Below are positions 35,030 to 43,747 of a stretch of DNA of 64,000 bases, piece after piece. The DNA lies in the NCBI GenBank assembly GCA_050943535.1, contig JBMNPJ010000002.1, positions 124,001 through 188,000 of the forward strand. The letters run 5' to 3'. Origin of the DNA: Massiliimalia sp050943535. GTDB taxonomy: Bacteria; Bacillota; Clostridia; Oscillospirales; Ruminococcaceae. The notes beneath the pieces were generated by a model, which had not been told where the DNA came from, ran no database searches, and saw only the letters and a program-made list of their open reading frames with translations. The position numbers were made by a program, and so were the translations under genes. The stretch's first letter is position 1. Each line of letters begins with the position of its first letter.

Positions 35030-36376
35030 ATGTTTCATAGAAAAGACGGAGCGGCGAAACGGCGCTTAAACAGAAAGCAAAAAATTATTGTTGCGGTTAT
35101 CATTGTATTGATGGTGTTTGTAGTTTTGGCTGTAGGTGTAGTATTTGCGCTGAATTACCGGTTTTTTGAAGAAAAAACTGAACCCGGCCAGGATGGACAA
35201 ATTATCACAGAGAGTATGCAAACACCCAGTGAAATCAAGGAAAAGGTTGTAACATTCCTGGTGTTGGGAATTGCTGACGATCCGGATGAACGGGAAAGCA
35301 CTTCTTTAACCGATACCATTATGGTTGCCACAGTGGACGTGGAAAAGAAGACAGCAAGCGTTCTGCAGATTCCGAGAGATACCTATATTGGAAATGAAAC
35401 TCCAACAGGAAAGATTAATGCAATCTATAAGCAGAGTTCTTCTTCCTGGGATTATGCTGGGTTAAAGGGTCTTACTCAGATGATTCATGAAATGTTCCAG
35501 CTGAATATTGACCATTATGTGACAGTGCAGATGGATGGTTTTAAAGAGCTGGTAGACTTGATCGGCGGTGTTACCATGGATGTTCCAGTGGATATGGAAC
35601 TGAATGGCACTGTAGTAAAAAAAGGAACTCAGACCTTAAATGGGGAACAGGCGATTGCGGTAGTTCGTACTAGAAATGTATACGCTAATGCGGATCTTGG
35701 CCGTATGAATACCCAAAAATTGTTCTTACAGGCTTTGATTGAACAGTGTCTGGATTTGGATTTGGTTACCATGACTCGCATGATTCCTACTGTCATGACG
35801 AATATTACCACAGATCTTTCTGCTGGAGACATGCTTGGTTATGCCAATATTGCCCGGGGAATGAATACAGAAGATATTGTGTTTAATACTGTACCAGGCA
35901 ACGGAAAAATGGTAAATGGACAGTCTGTATATGTAGTTGATGCAGAAGAGACAGCAACTTTGTTAAATGAACAGTTCCGGCCTTACAGCGATGATGTTCC
36001 TGCATCACAGCTGAAAATTAAAACTTCCGGCTCTTCTTCTGGTGGATCTTCCAGCAATAAGGGAAGCAGCGGTTCTGGTTCCAGCGGTACAACTTCAAAA
36101 CCAGCAACATCTCAGGCTCCTGCTGAAAGTAATCCTCCTGCTCAAAACAGTACACCGGAAACTTCTCAGCCTCAGGAAAGTACACCTCCTCAGGAAAGCA
36201 CACCGGAACAGTCTGCTCCTAGCACATCCGATGGAGGAACATCCAGTCAGCCTACAGAAACTCCTGGCGGACCGATTACAGATCCTAATTACGGAACCAG
36301 CAGCAATGCTCCAACAGATCCTGTGATTCCAACGGTCCCCGGTGAAAATACGGGTACTGTCCCCAGTGCAGCTTAA
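35030..36376 (+). CDS. LCP family cell-wall glycopolymer ligase, second copy with Ser/Pro-rich tail
   Basis: A 448-residue paralogue of the preceding gene: basic start, membrane helix (IIVAVIIVLMVFVVLAVGVV, about 19-38) and LCP domain with TSLTDTIMVATVD, VLQIPRDTYIGNE and LNGEQAIAVVRTRN. It differs in a roughly 110-residue low-complexity tail rich in Ser, Thr, Pro and Gly (about 335-448), probably a flexible wall-spanning segment. It sits 37 bases after the first copy. The shared DNA stretches suggest a tandem duplication. Confidence 0.92.
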   Translation: MFHRKDGAAKRRLNRKQKIIVAVIIVLMVFVVLAVGVVFALNYRFFEEKTEPGQDGQIITESMQTPSEIKEKVVTFLVLGIADDPDERESTSLTDTIMVATVDVEKKTASVLQIPRDTYIGNETPTGKINAIYKQSSSSWDYAGLKGLTQMIHEMFQLNIDHYVTVQMDGFKELVDLIGGVTMDVPVDMELNGTVVKKGTQTLNGEQAIAVVRTRNVYANADLGRMNTQKLFLQALIEQCLDLDLVTMTRMIPTVMTNITTDLSAGDMLGYANIARGMNTEDIVFNTVPGNGKMVNGQSVYVVDAEETATLLNEQFRPYSDDVPASQLKIKTSGSSSGGSSSNKGSSGSGSSGTTSKPATSQAPAESNPPAQNSTPETSQPQESTPPQESTPEQSAPSTSDGGTSSQPTETPGGPITDPNYGTSSNAPTDPVIPTVPGENTGTVPSAA

Positions 36377-36397
36377 ATTGTGAAAGGAGAGCAAAGC

Positions 36398-36754
36398 ATG
36401 ACCTCTTTGGAAGTAGTAAAACAGGTTGTTAAAACATTAGATGATAAAAAAGCGGAAAATATTGATGTACTTCGCATTGGTGATTTGACCATTATGGCAG
36501 ATTATTTTGTCATTGCGTCCACTACCAACTCTACCCATGTAAAATCTCTGGTAGATGAAGTAGAATATCAGTTGAAGGAACAGGGTGTGGCTCCTTTGCG
36601 GATAGAAGGTTATCAGTACGCTAACTGGGTTATTTTGGACTATGGCGATGTAGTAGTTCATATTTTCCATGAAGAAACCAGAAATTATTATAATTTAGAC
36701 CGTTTGTGGTCTGACGGCGAACAGGTTGATATCCAGTCCCTGTTAAAAGACTGA
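36398..36754 (+). CDS. rsfS: Ribosomal silencing factor RsfS
   Basis: A 118-residue protein that binds L14 and stops 50S and 30S joining in starved cells. Motifs are LRIGDLTIMADYFVIASTTN, RIEGYQYANWVILDYGDVVV and HIFHEETRNYYNLDRLW. The ATG at 36398 has AAAGGAG upstream; the earlier ATG at 36380 precedes the SD. It ends the long co-directional gene run. Confidence 0.95.
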   Translation: MTSLEVVKQVVKTLDDKKAENIDVLRIGDLTIMADYFVIASTTNSTHVKSLVDEVEYQLKEQGVAPLRIEGYQYANWVILDYGDVVVHIFHEETRNYYNLDRLWSDGEQVDIQSLLKD

Positions 36755-36788
36755 TTGTCAAATCTTTCAAATTACATTTTCTATGAAA

Positions 36789-36962
36789 CTGCCAGAATAT
36801 GCGCAAACCACCTGCGGTGGGGCACTGACGCTACGCTCGTACTTTGTCAGCTGAGTGGAAAACATTTACTATTTCCCCTTTACTAACATAGTACACATCG
36901 AAGATGATTGGCACCGGGTAGTGCCTGCCGGTGAAGCACCGGAACAAACCGCTTGCGGCGCT
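36789..36962. repeat. Second locus of the MITE-like palindromic repeat, rearranged
   Basis: A 62-bp element (36789-36850) runs from CTGCCAGAATATGCGC to GCTACGCTCGTACTTTGTCAG; its right arm is the inverse of the 9.1-kb unit's left arm (CTGGCAAAATACGAGCGTAG). The unit's flanking CACTCAGCTG follows, inverted (CAGCTGAGTG). A second piece (about 36911-36962) resembles the unit's core, with ACCGGAACAAACCGCTTGCG comparable to CCGGAGCCAACCGCCTACGG. The halves are in opposite orientation compared with the 9.1-kb array. The gap 36755-37038 holds only these repeats. Confidence 0.75.
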
Positions 36963-37038
36963 GATAATTTCAAAAATTATCCAACAATACTTTTATTTGC
37001 GCAATTTTCCAGTTTATATTACCTTTTTCTACAGATTG

Positions 37039-37068
37039 AAAGGGCGCTGCGATAAGCAGCGCCCTTTT
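37039..37068. terminator. Bidirectional terminator
   Basis: AAAGGGCGCTGC (37039-37050) pairs perfectly with GCAGCGCCCTTT (37056-37067), loop GATAA. It would end the rsfS run and the converging URO-D-family gene. Confidence 0.92.
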
Positions 37069-37072
37069 AGTC

Positions 37073-38116
37073 TTATTGATCATATTTTCCGTAAGTTTTT
37101 GCGATTTCCACCATGGATTTTGCCCGGTCAAGGGAAGCGTTGGCAGGATATTCACATCCGGTTGCCAAAACAAATCCTCCGTCTTTTTTCATAATGTCGA
37201 TTTGTTTTTTGCACTCTTCTTCCCATTCTTCATCGGTGCCGATCACTGCCATGGAAGGAGGAACACATCCGATTAACACAACTTGGTCACCGTATTTTTC
37301 CTTGCATTCTTCAAAGCTGTCGCAGTCATCCGGTGGATAAAGGAAGGAAATTGCTTCTGGATGCATCATTTTGATCTGTGCATCAAAATAGATTTTTTGT
37401 CCGCAGTTGTGGATCATAACCATGCGATCTCTGGAATGTACCAGATCTGCCAGTTCTTTTACCAGATCCCCTTCCATTTCCAGCCACATGTCTTTTGACA
37501 TAATGGATCCGGAAGAGAACAGAGTATCAAACATGATTCCATGAACTCCTGTGTCCAGAAGAGCGTTGCAGTAGTCTTTCAGTGTTTCGCAGACTTCTCT
37601 TGCGGCACCAGCTACAGCATCAGGATCATCATATAAATCCATATACATGTCCTGTTGGTTGCGGAGCATGGAAAGGGTGCCTAATGGACCGAATACAAAG
37701 GCGATAATCGGCATTTCTTTTCCTTTTTTCTCAACCAGTTTTTTGCATACATCCAAGTGCATCATCATTCGTTTAGACTGACGATAGTCCACTTTTTTAA
37801 TTTTTGCGTAATCTTCAATGGAGCTTACTACACATTGAGAATAGTCTGGATGTGCTGCTTCGTTTTCTGGAAAAATCAGTTTCTGTCCCCAGGCATCACA
37901 TTCTACAGACAGGTCAATCAAGCTGACAATACAGTCCAGTTCACAGTCTTCTGCTGCCTGAATTAAACAATCCGCACAGGTATCTGCATCAGTTGACCAG
38001 TGTTCATAGGTTGTGTTTTGGTATTTTCGTGTGACGCCGCTCAAAATAGGATAAACCGGTACCCGGTCAGGTTCTTTGTGAGAAAAAGTACACAGCATGC
38101 GTTCTAATGATGTCAT
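37073..38116 (-). CDS. Uroporphyrinogen-decarboxylase-superfamily protein, probable methyltransferase
   Basis: A 347-residue URO-D-fold protein of the MtaA/CmuA-like methyltransferase kind rather than true heme-pathway HemE. It starts MTSLERMLCTFSHKEPDRVP. A zinc-site pattern is visible: MIHNCGQKIYFD (HxC, about residue 238) and a later Cys in VLATGCEYPANASLDRA (about 317), as in corrinoid-dependent methyl carriers. HemE itself is not expected to have this site. The SD TTAGGAGG precedes the ATG. It is divergent from metY, and no corrinoid-binding protein is in the window. The methyl donor is unknown. Confidence 0.8.
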   Translation of the reverse strand: MTSLERMLCTFSHKEPDRVPVYPILSGVTRKYQNTTYEHWSTDADTCADCLIQAAEDCELDCIVSLIDLSVECDAWGQKLIFPENEAAHPDYSQCVVSSIEDYAKIKKVDYRQSKRMMMHLDVCKKLVEKKGKEMPIIAFVFGPLGTLSMLRNQQDMYMDLYDDPDAVAGAAREVCETLKDYCNALLDTGVHGIMFDTLFSSGSIMSKDMWLEMEGDLVKELADLVHSRDRMVMIHNCGQKIYFDAQIKMMHPEAISFLYPPDDCDSFEECKEKYGDQVVLIGCVPPSMAVIGTDEEWEEECKKQIDIMKKDGGFVLATGCEYPANASLDRAKSMVEIAKTYGKYDQ

Positions 38117-38314
38117 AATAGATTCCTCCTAATATGGAATGATGATCCGGATTTCATCAATTTACTATATCATACTGTTTCGCTAAGAAAAGTTCTTGTA
38201 TTTTATTATGGTGTTTAGTACAAAATTATCCTTTTTTTCCCAATTAGTATAATTGACTTTATATTTTTCAAAAAACTTGCCTGATCAGCAGGAAAGTGTG
38301 GAGATAGGAAACGG

Positions 38315-38343
38315 TTGCGGATTTTAGAGGAATATGGTATAAT
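38315..38343 (+). promoter_or_regulatory. metY promoter
   Basis: TTGCGG (38315-38320), 17-base spacer and extended -10 TGG-TATAAT (38338-38343). The leader after it carries hairpins TGCTTTT/AAAAGCA (about 38386-38403) and CCGGT/ACCGG (38430-38445). The 38117-38314 stretch holds no gene that I can see; a minus-strand promoter for the URO-D gene is likely there but unclear. Confidence 0.65.
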
Positions 38344-38470
38344 CAGTAACTATAAAATTAATGGATGCAAAATCTGTACTTCTGCTTTTTGATAAAAGCA
38401 AAAGGCGATGGCGGAAGATGCTTTTCCAACCGGTATAATTACCGGCGCAATTCCAGAAAGGAACGATGAA

Positions 38471-39739
38471 ATGATGAAACAAGAAACAAAATGCCTGCAT
38501 TCTGGATATACTCCTAAAAACGGGGAACCCAGAGCGCTTCCGATTTATCAGAGTACTACTTATAAATATGATTCTACGGAGCATATTGGTGCGCTGTTCG
38601 ATTTGACTGCAGACGGACATATGTATTCCAGAATTTCCAACCCAACAGTAGCAGCTGTGGAACAGAAAATTGCGGATTTGGAAGGCGGAATTGGTGCTTT
38701 GTGTACTACTTCTGGACAGGCAGCCAATCTGCTGGCCATTTTAAATATTTGTTCCTGCGGAGACAGCTTTTTGGCAGTTCCTACTATCTATGGGGGTACC
38801 ATTAATCTGTTTGCGGTAACATTAAAACGGTTTGGAATTGAATGTATTTTTGTAGATGCAGAAGCTTCCGAAGAAGAAATTCAGGCTGCAATTCGTCCAA
38901 ATACCAAAGCAATTTTTGGGGAAACCATTGCAAACCCTGCTATTTGTGTATTTGATATTGAACGTTTTGCTAATGTTGCTCATAAAAACGGAATTCCGTT
39001 GATTGTAGACAACACATTTGCTACTCCAATTTTGTGCCGTCCTTTTGAATTTGGTGCAGATATTGTTACACATTCTACTACCAAATATATGGATGGTCAC
39101 GCAATTCAGGTTGGCGGTGTTGTAGTTGACAGCGGAAACTTTGACTGGACAAATGGAAAATTCCCAGAACTGACCGAACCAGATGAATCTTACCATGGAG
39201 TAAAATATGTAGAAAACTTTGGCAAAGCAGCTTACATTACCAAAGCAAGAGTTCAGCTCATGCGTGACTTTGGTATGTATCCAGGCGCTCAGGCAGCATT
39301 CTATTTGAATTTAGGTTTGGAAACACTGGCTGTTCGTATGGAACGTTACTGCCGGAATGCAGAAAAAGTAGCACAGTGGTTTGCAAACTGTGATAAAGTG
39401 GAAAGTGTCAGCTATCCTACTTTGGAAACAGACCCATATCACGAAAGAGCTAAAAAATACCTGCCTAAGGGAGTAAGTGGTGTACTGTCCTTTACCATGA
39501 AAGATGGACGGGATGCTGCGATCCGGTTTATGGACAGCTTGAAACTGGCTTCCAATGAAGTGCATGTAGCGGATATCCGTACCTGTGTTCTTCATCCTGC
39601 CAGCGAAACCCATCGCCAGCTGACCGATGAACAGCTGATTGCTGCGGGAATTAATCCGGGACTCATTCGTTTTTCTGTAGGGTTGGAAAATGTGGATGAT
39701 ATCATTGCGGATATTGAACAGGCAATGGCTCAGGCATAA
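38471..39739 (+). CDS. metY: O-acetylhomoserine sulfhydrylase (PLP-dependent Cys/Met metabolism enzyme)
   Basis: A 422-residue PLP enzyme of the Cys/Met metabolism family. The PLP lysine is in DIVTHSTTKYMDGHA (about residue 207), YSRISNPTVAAVE marks the substrate and PLP site, and the end reads DIRTCVLHPASETHRQL and PGLIRFSVGLENVDDIIADI, typical of MetY. It would make homocysteine (or methionine with methanethiol) from O-acetylhomoserine. Methionine gamma-lyase is the alternative, as the families are close. The start is ATG 38471 or 38474, after GAAAGGA. It is flanked by two URO-D-superfamily genes; hom lies 23 kb away. Confidence 0.86.
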   Translation: MMKQETKCLHSGYTPKNGEPRALPIYQSTTYKYDSTEHIGALFDLTADGHMYSRISNPTVAAVEQKIADLEGGIGALCTTSGQAANLLAILNICSCGDSFLAVPTIYGGTINLFAVTLKRFGIECIFVDAEASEEEIQAAIRPNTKAIFGETIANPAICVFDIERFANVAHKNGIPLIVDNTFATPILCRPFEFGADIVTHSTTKYMDGHAIQVGGVVVDSGNFDWTNGKFPELTEPDESYHGVKYVENFGKAAYITKARVQLMRDFGMYPGAQAAFYLNLGLETLAVRMERYCRNAEKVAQWFANCDKVESVSYPTLETDPYHERAKKYLPKGVSGVLSFTMKDGRDAAIRFMDSLKLASNEVHVADIRTCVLHPASETHRQLTDEQLIAAGINPGLIRFSVGLENVDDIIADIEQAMAQA

Positions 39740-39844
39740 TGATATTTTGATCGTTTATGTAAAGGTACCTTCTGTACCCTGTGCAGGGAAGACATGATTT
39801 GCAAAATGTTCTTCAAAAAACATACAGATTACACAAAAATATAC

Positions 39845-39873
39845 TTGACCCATCCTTGGTTTAGGTGTAAAAT
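39845..39873 (+). promoter_or_regulatory. Promoter of the second URO-D-family gene
   Basis: TTGACC (39845-39850) and TAAAAT (39868-39873), 17-base spacer. Confidence 0.6.
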
Positions 39874-39889
39874 ACGAGTAATAGTTTTA

Positions 39890-39922
39890 CTCCCCTGCAT
39901 TTATGCCAGGGGCCGAAGGGAG
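39890..39922 (+). promoter_or_regulatory. Leader hairpin with possible ribosome-site masking
   Basis: CCCCTG (39892-39897) pairs with CAGGGG (39907-39912). Alternatively, CTCCC (39890-39894) can pair with GGGAG (39918-39922), which is part of the ribosome site AAGGGAGAA. The two pairings compete, as in simple translational switches. No known riboswitch was recognised. Confidence 0.4.
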
Positions 39923-39933
39923 AACAAGCATTC

Positions 39934-40944
39934 ATGACCAGCCGAGAAAAAGTAAGAAAAGTGTTAAACCGGGAATCTGATGAGATGGTAATGTGGACCG
40001 GTCATCCCAATGACAAAACCATTCCGATTTATGCGGATGCGTGGGGGATTGAGCCTACCCGGGAAGCAATTTTTGAGTATTTAAAGGATGACTGCCGCTG
40101 GATTTCTGCGGATCGCGGCTATAAACATCCCAATGGTGACCCTATCTTTAATCCTGCATGGAATAAAGAGCGGAATACACTCAGTGCAGAAGGATGCTTT
40201 GCTGATGTAGAGACCATTGAGGAACTGGACGCCTATCCTTGGCCAAATCCAGATTATTTGGATTTTACCGAAGTGTATGAAGAAATTGACCAGCATCAGG
40301 ATAAAATGATTTTTACTGGTATGTGGAGTCCGTTCTTCCATAACTTAACAGACTTTTTTGGCATGGAGAATTATTTTATTAAGCTCTATGAAGCGCCGGA
40401 AATTGTTCTGGAGGTAACTAAACGGATTGTAGACTTTTATGTAGAAGCTAATGACCGCTTTTTTGCAGGACTGGGCGATCGGGCAGATGTAATGTTCTTT
40501 GGGAATGACTTTGGAACCCAATTGGACTTGTTCATTTCTCCGGAAAAATTCCGGGAGTTTGTACTGCCTTCTTTCTGCCGTCTGATTGCGGTAGGAAAAA
40601 AATACGGCAAAAAGATCATGCTTCATTCCTGTGGTTCCATTTACCGGATTATTCCTGACTTGATTGACGCTGGAGTAGATATTCTTCATCCGATTCAGGC
40701 ACAGGCAAGAGGAATGTCCGCTGCGGAATTAGCCCAATACAAAGATAAATTGTCTTTTGTAGGCGGAATTGACGCCCAGACCTTTTTTGTCAATGCAACT
40801 CCGGAAGAAATTAAACAGGAAGTTCGCCGGGTAAAAGGACTGCTGGGTCCAGGTTTGGTAGTTTCTCCAAGCCATGAAGAAATTCTTCCCAATGTGCCGG
40901 CAGCCAATATTTTGGCAATGGCTCAGGCAGCACATGGTGAATAA
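39934..40944 (+). CDS. Uroporphyrinogen-decarboxylase-superfamily protein, second copy
   Basis: A 336-residue URO-D-fold protein only distantly like the one at 37.1 kb. It starts MTSREKVRKVLNRESDEMVM. It keeps an HxC pair in KKIMLHSCGSIYRIIPDLI (about residue 230), but where the methyltransferases have a third ligand Cys it has SPSHEEILPNVPAANI, so a His may take the place. This form is common among uncharacterised URO-D paralogues. It has its own promoter and leader and is followed by a strong terminator. Substrate unknown; association with metY suggests C1 or sulfur metabolism. Confidence 0.78.
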   Translation: MTSREKVRKVLNRESDEMVMWTGHPNDKTIPIYADAWGIEPTREAIFEYLKDDCRWISADRGYKHPNGDPIFNPAWNKERNTLSAEGCFADVETIEELDAYPWPNPDYLDFTEVYEEIDQHQDKMIFTGMWSPFFHNLTDFFGMENYFIKLYEAPEIVLEVTKRIVDFYVEANDRFFAGLGDRADVMFFGNDFGTQLDLFISPEKFREFVLPSFCRLIAVGKKYGKKIMLHSCGSIYRIIPDLIDAGVDILHPIQAQARGMSAAELAQYKDKLSFVGGIDAQTFFVNATPEEIKQEVRRVKGLLGPGLVVSPSHEEILPNVPAANILAMAQAAHGE

Positions 40945-40978
40945 CAGATTGCTGATAGATTGCATGAAATAAAAACAG

Positions 40979-41020
40979 CGGGAGCGGTGTGTCCCTAAGG
41001 ATACATCACTCCCGTTTTTT
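40979..41020 (+). terminator. Terminator after the second URO-D-family gene
   Basis: CGGGAGCGGTGTGTCC (40979-40994) pairs with GGATACATCACTCCCG (40999-41014), loop CTAA, with two G-U pairs and one mismatch. Six T follow. Confidence 0.9.
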
Positions 41021-41051
41021 GTGAAAAAGAAAATCCTAAACGAAAAAAGAC

Positions 41052-41080
41052 TTGCGAAATAACGCAAAATTTGATAAACT
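41052..41080 (+). promoter_or_regulatory. leuS promoter
   Basis: TTGCGA (41052-41057) and TAAACT (41075-41080), 17-base spacer. Only about 75 bases of leader follow, too short for a T-box. Confidence 0.5.
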
Positions 41081-41160
41081 AAAAGGTAAGTTTGAAAATC
41101 CTGTGGGCGATCAGCGGAAGCTTCTCCCGCAGCTCAACATAACAAACAGGAGTGGTAAGA

Positions 41161-43572
41161 GTGAAATATGACTTTAGTGCCATTGAAAAAAAATGGCAGG
41201 GTATTTGGGATGAAAACCATACCTTTGCGGCAAAAAATGATTATTCTATGCCGAAATACTATGCTTTGGTAGAATTCCCATATCCATCTGGCCAGGGTCT
41301 GCATGTAGGGCATCCTCGGTCTTATACAGCACTGGATATTGTAGCGCGGAAAAAACGCTTGGAAGGATATAATGTACTGTATCCTATGGGATGGGATGCA
41401 TTTGGTCTTCCTACCGAAAACTTTGCGATGAAAAACCATATTCATCCGGAAATTGTAACTGCTAAAAACGTAGCTCGCTTTAAACAGCAGTTAAAATCCC
41501 TGGGACTTTCTTTTGACTGGGATCGTGAAATCAACACCACTGACCCAGGTTACTATAAATGGACACAGTGGATTTTCCTGCAGCTGTTTAAAAAAGGTTT
41601 GGCTTATAAAAGCGAAATGCCAGTAAACTGGTGTACTTCCTGTAAATGTGTTCTGGCAAACGAAGAAGTTGTTAACGGTGTTTGCGAACGCTGCGGCAGT
41701 GAAGTAGTGCGGAAAGTAAAAAGTCAGTGGATGCTGAAAATTACCGAATATGCCCAGAAACTGATTGATGATTTGGATTTGCCGGATATCAACTATATTG
41801 ACCGAGTAAAGACTTCTCAGAAAAACTGGATTGGACGTTCTACCGGTGCAGAAGTGGACTTTAATACCACTAAAGGCGATTTGCTGACCATTTACACCAC
41901 ACGTCCGGACACTTTGTTTGGTGTTACCTACATGGTTATGTCTCCGGAACATCCATATATTGAAAAATGGGCAGATACCATTGAAAATATGGATCAGGTT
42001 CGGGAATATCAGGCAGAAGCTGCCAGAAAATCCGACTTTGAAAGAACCGAATTGGCAAAAGACAAAACCGGTGTTGAATTAAAAGGGGTTAAGGGCATTA
42101 ACCCAGTGAACGGAAAAGAAATTCCAATTTTTATTTCTGACTATGTATTGATGGGATATGGAACAGGCGCTATCATGGCAGTACCGGGACATGATACCCG
42201 TGACTATGATTTTGCCAAAGCGTTCGGCCTACCGATTATCGAAGTTGTAGCTGGCGGTGATATTGAAAAAGAAGCATTTACCGATTGTGCTACTGGTACC
42301 ATGGTGAATTCCGGATTCCTCACTGGATGCAGTGTAGAAGAAGCAAAAGAAAAGATCATTGACTGGCTGACAGAACATCATGTTGGTCACGCAAAGGTAA
42401 ACTTTAAACTTCGTGACTGGGTATTCTCCAGACAGCGTTACTGGGGTGAACCAATCCCGATTGTATACTGTGAAAAATGTGGTTACGTTCCGGTTCCGGA
42501 AGATCAGCTGCCCCTTCGTCTGCCGGATATTGAAGACTTTGAACCGACTGATGACGGTCAGTCTCCTCTGGCAAAAATGGACGCTTTTGTAAACACCACC
42601 TGTCCTCATTGCGGTGGTCCTGCAAAACGGGAAACCGATACCATGCCTCAGTGGGCTGGTTCTTCCTGGTATTTTATGCGCTACTGTGACCCGCACAACG
42701 ATCAGGCTTTGGCATCCAAAGAAGCACTGAATTACTGGCTGCCAGTAGACTGGTATAACGGCGGGATGGAACACACTACTTTGCATTTATTGTATTCTCG
42801 GTTCTGGCATAAGTTCCTCTACGATATTGGCGTTGTTTCCTGTCCGGAACCTTATGCAAAACGTACCAGCCATGGTATGATTTTAGGGGAAAACGGCGAA
42901 AAGATGAGTAAGTCCCGCGGCAACGTGGTAAATCCGGATGATATTGTCAGAGATTACGGTGCAGATACCATGCGTCTGTACGAAATGTTTATCGGTGACT
43001 TTGAAAAATCCGCACCATGGAGCACCTCCAGCATTAAGGGATGTAAACGTTTCTTGGATCGTATCTGGAACCTGCAGGACTGTGTTGTAGATGGAGATGA
43101 TTACCGCAAGGAAGTAGAAGCTCCAATGCACCGTACCATTAAAAAAGTCAGCGAAGATATTGAAACTTTGAAATTTAATACTGCAATTGCTGCTATGATG
43201 GCATTGCTCAATGATATTGCAGACACCGGATCTATTACACGGGGCGAATATCGTTCTCTGCTGATCATGCTCAATCCGTTTGCTCCTCATATTACCGAAG
43301 AAATCTGGCAGAACCTGGGCTTTGAAGGTCAAATTTCTGCTGCAAAATGGGTAACCTATGAAGAAGCAAAATGTAAAGATGCTACCATTGAAATTGTGGT
43401 TCAGGTCAACGGAAAGATCCGCACCAAACTGCAGGTTGCCGCAGACCTTTCTAAAGAAGATACTTTAAGCCTGGCAAAACAGGATGCGAAAGTGGCTGAA
43501 GCGATTTCCGGCAAAACTGTGGTGAAAGAAATTTGCGTACCGGGCAAACTGGTGAATCTGGTGGTAAAATAA
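41161..43572 (+). CDS. leuS: Leucyl-tRNA synthetase
   Basis: An 803-residue class Ia synthetase that charges tRNA-Leu. The HIGH motif is FPYPSGQGLHVGHPRSYTA (about 39-57) and the KMSKS motif is GEKMSKSRGNVVNP (about 580). The CP1 editing domain has TTRPDTLFGVTY and GTGAIMAVPGHDTRD. Zinc-type cysteines occur in CTSCKCVLANEEV and CEKCGYVPVP, and a C-terminal tail ends IEIVVQVNGKIRTKL. The start is GTG 41161, 8 bases after AGGAG; GTG 41152 overlaps that SD. Confidence 0.97.
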   Translation: MKYDFSAIEKKWQGIWDENHTFAAKNDYSMPKYYALVEFPYPSGQGLHVGHPRSYTALDIVARKKRLEGYNVLYPMGWDAFGLPTENFAMKNHIHPEIVTAKNVARFKQQLKSLGLSFDWDREINTTDPGYYKWTQWIFLQLFKKGLAYKSEMPVNWCTSCKCVLANEEVVNGVCERCGSEVVRKVKSQWMLKITEYAQKLIDDLDLPDINYIDRVKTSQKNWIGRSTGAEVDFNTTKGDLLTIYTTRPDTLFGVTYMVMSPEHPYIEKWADTIENMDQVREYQAEAARKSDFERTELAKDKTGVELKGVKGINPVNGKEIPIFISDYVLMGYGTGAIMAVPGHDTRDYDFAKAFGLPIIEVVAGGDIEKEAFTDCATGTMVNSGFLTGCSVEEAKEKIIDWLTEHHVGHAKVNFKLRDWVFSRQRYWGEPIPIVYCEKCGYVPVPEDQLPLRLPDIEDFEPTDDGQSPLAKMDAFVNTTCPHCGGPAKRETDTMPQWAGSSWYFMRYCDPHNDQALASKEALNYWLPVDWYNGGMEHTTLHLLYSRFWHKFLYDIGVVSCPEPYAKRTSHGMILGENGEKMSKSRGNVVNPDDIVRDYGADTMRLYEMFIGDFEKSAPWSTSSIKGCKRFLDRIWNLQDCVVDGDDYRKEVEAPMHRTIKKVSEDIETLKFNTAIAAMMALLNDIADTGSITRGEYRSLLIMLNPFAPHITEEIWQNLGFEGQISAAKWVTYEEAKCKDATIEIVVQVNGKIRTKLQVAADLSKEDTLSLAKQDAKVAEAISGKTVVKEICVPGKLVNLVVK

Positions 43573-43657
43573 TGGATACAATTTCCACTGAAATGAAATA
43601 AGTTTCGTTGGTTTCGGAACTTTTGGGTGAGTTTTGGAAAAAATGTTCAGAATGCAC

Positions 43658-43687
43658 TTGACATTTCAGGGAAGGTTATTGTATAAT
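43658..43687 (+). promoter_or_regulatory. rpsU promoter
   Basis: TTGACA (43658-43663) and TATAAT (43682-43687), 18-base spacer, about 60 bases before rpsU. Confidence 0.82.
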
Positions 43688-43747
43688 AATTATCGTTGCA
43701 ATTAAGTTTGTAAACCTCTGCCATAAGGGCAAAGGGAGGGAATAAAA

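Noticed and set aside
38344..38470. SAM riboswitch before metY
   Set aside because: The leader has only two small hairpins and none of the SAM-box core sequences I could recognise.
41021..41160. T-box riboswitch before leuS
   Set aside because: The space is only about 140 bases and no T-box sequence or antiterminator was seen.
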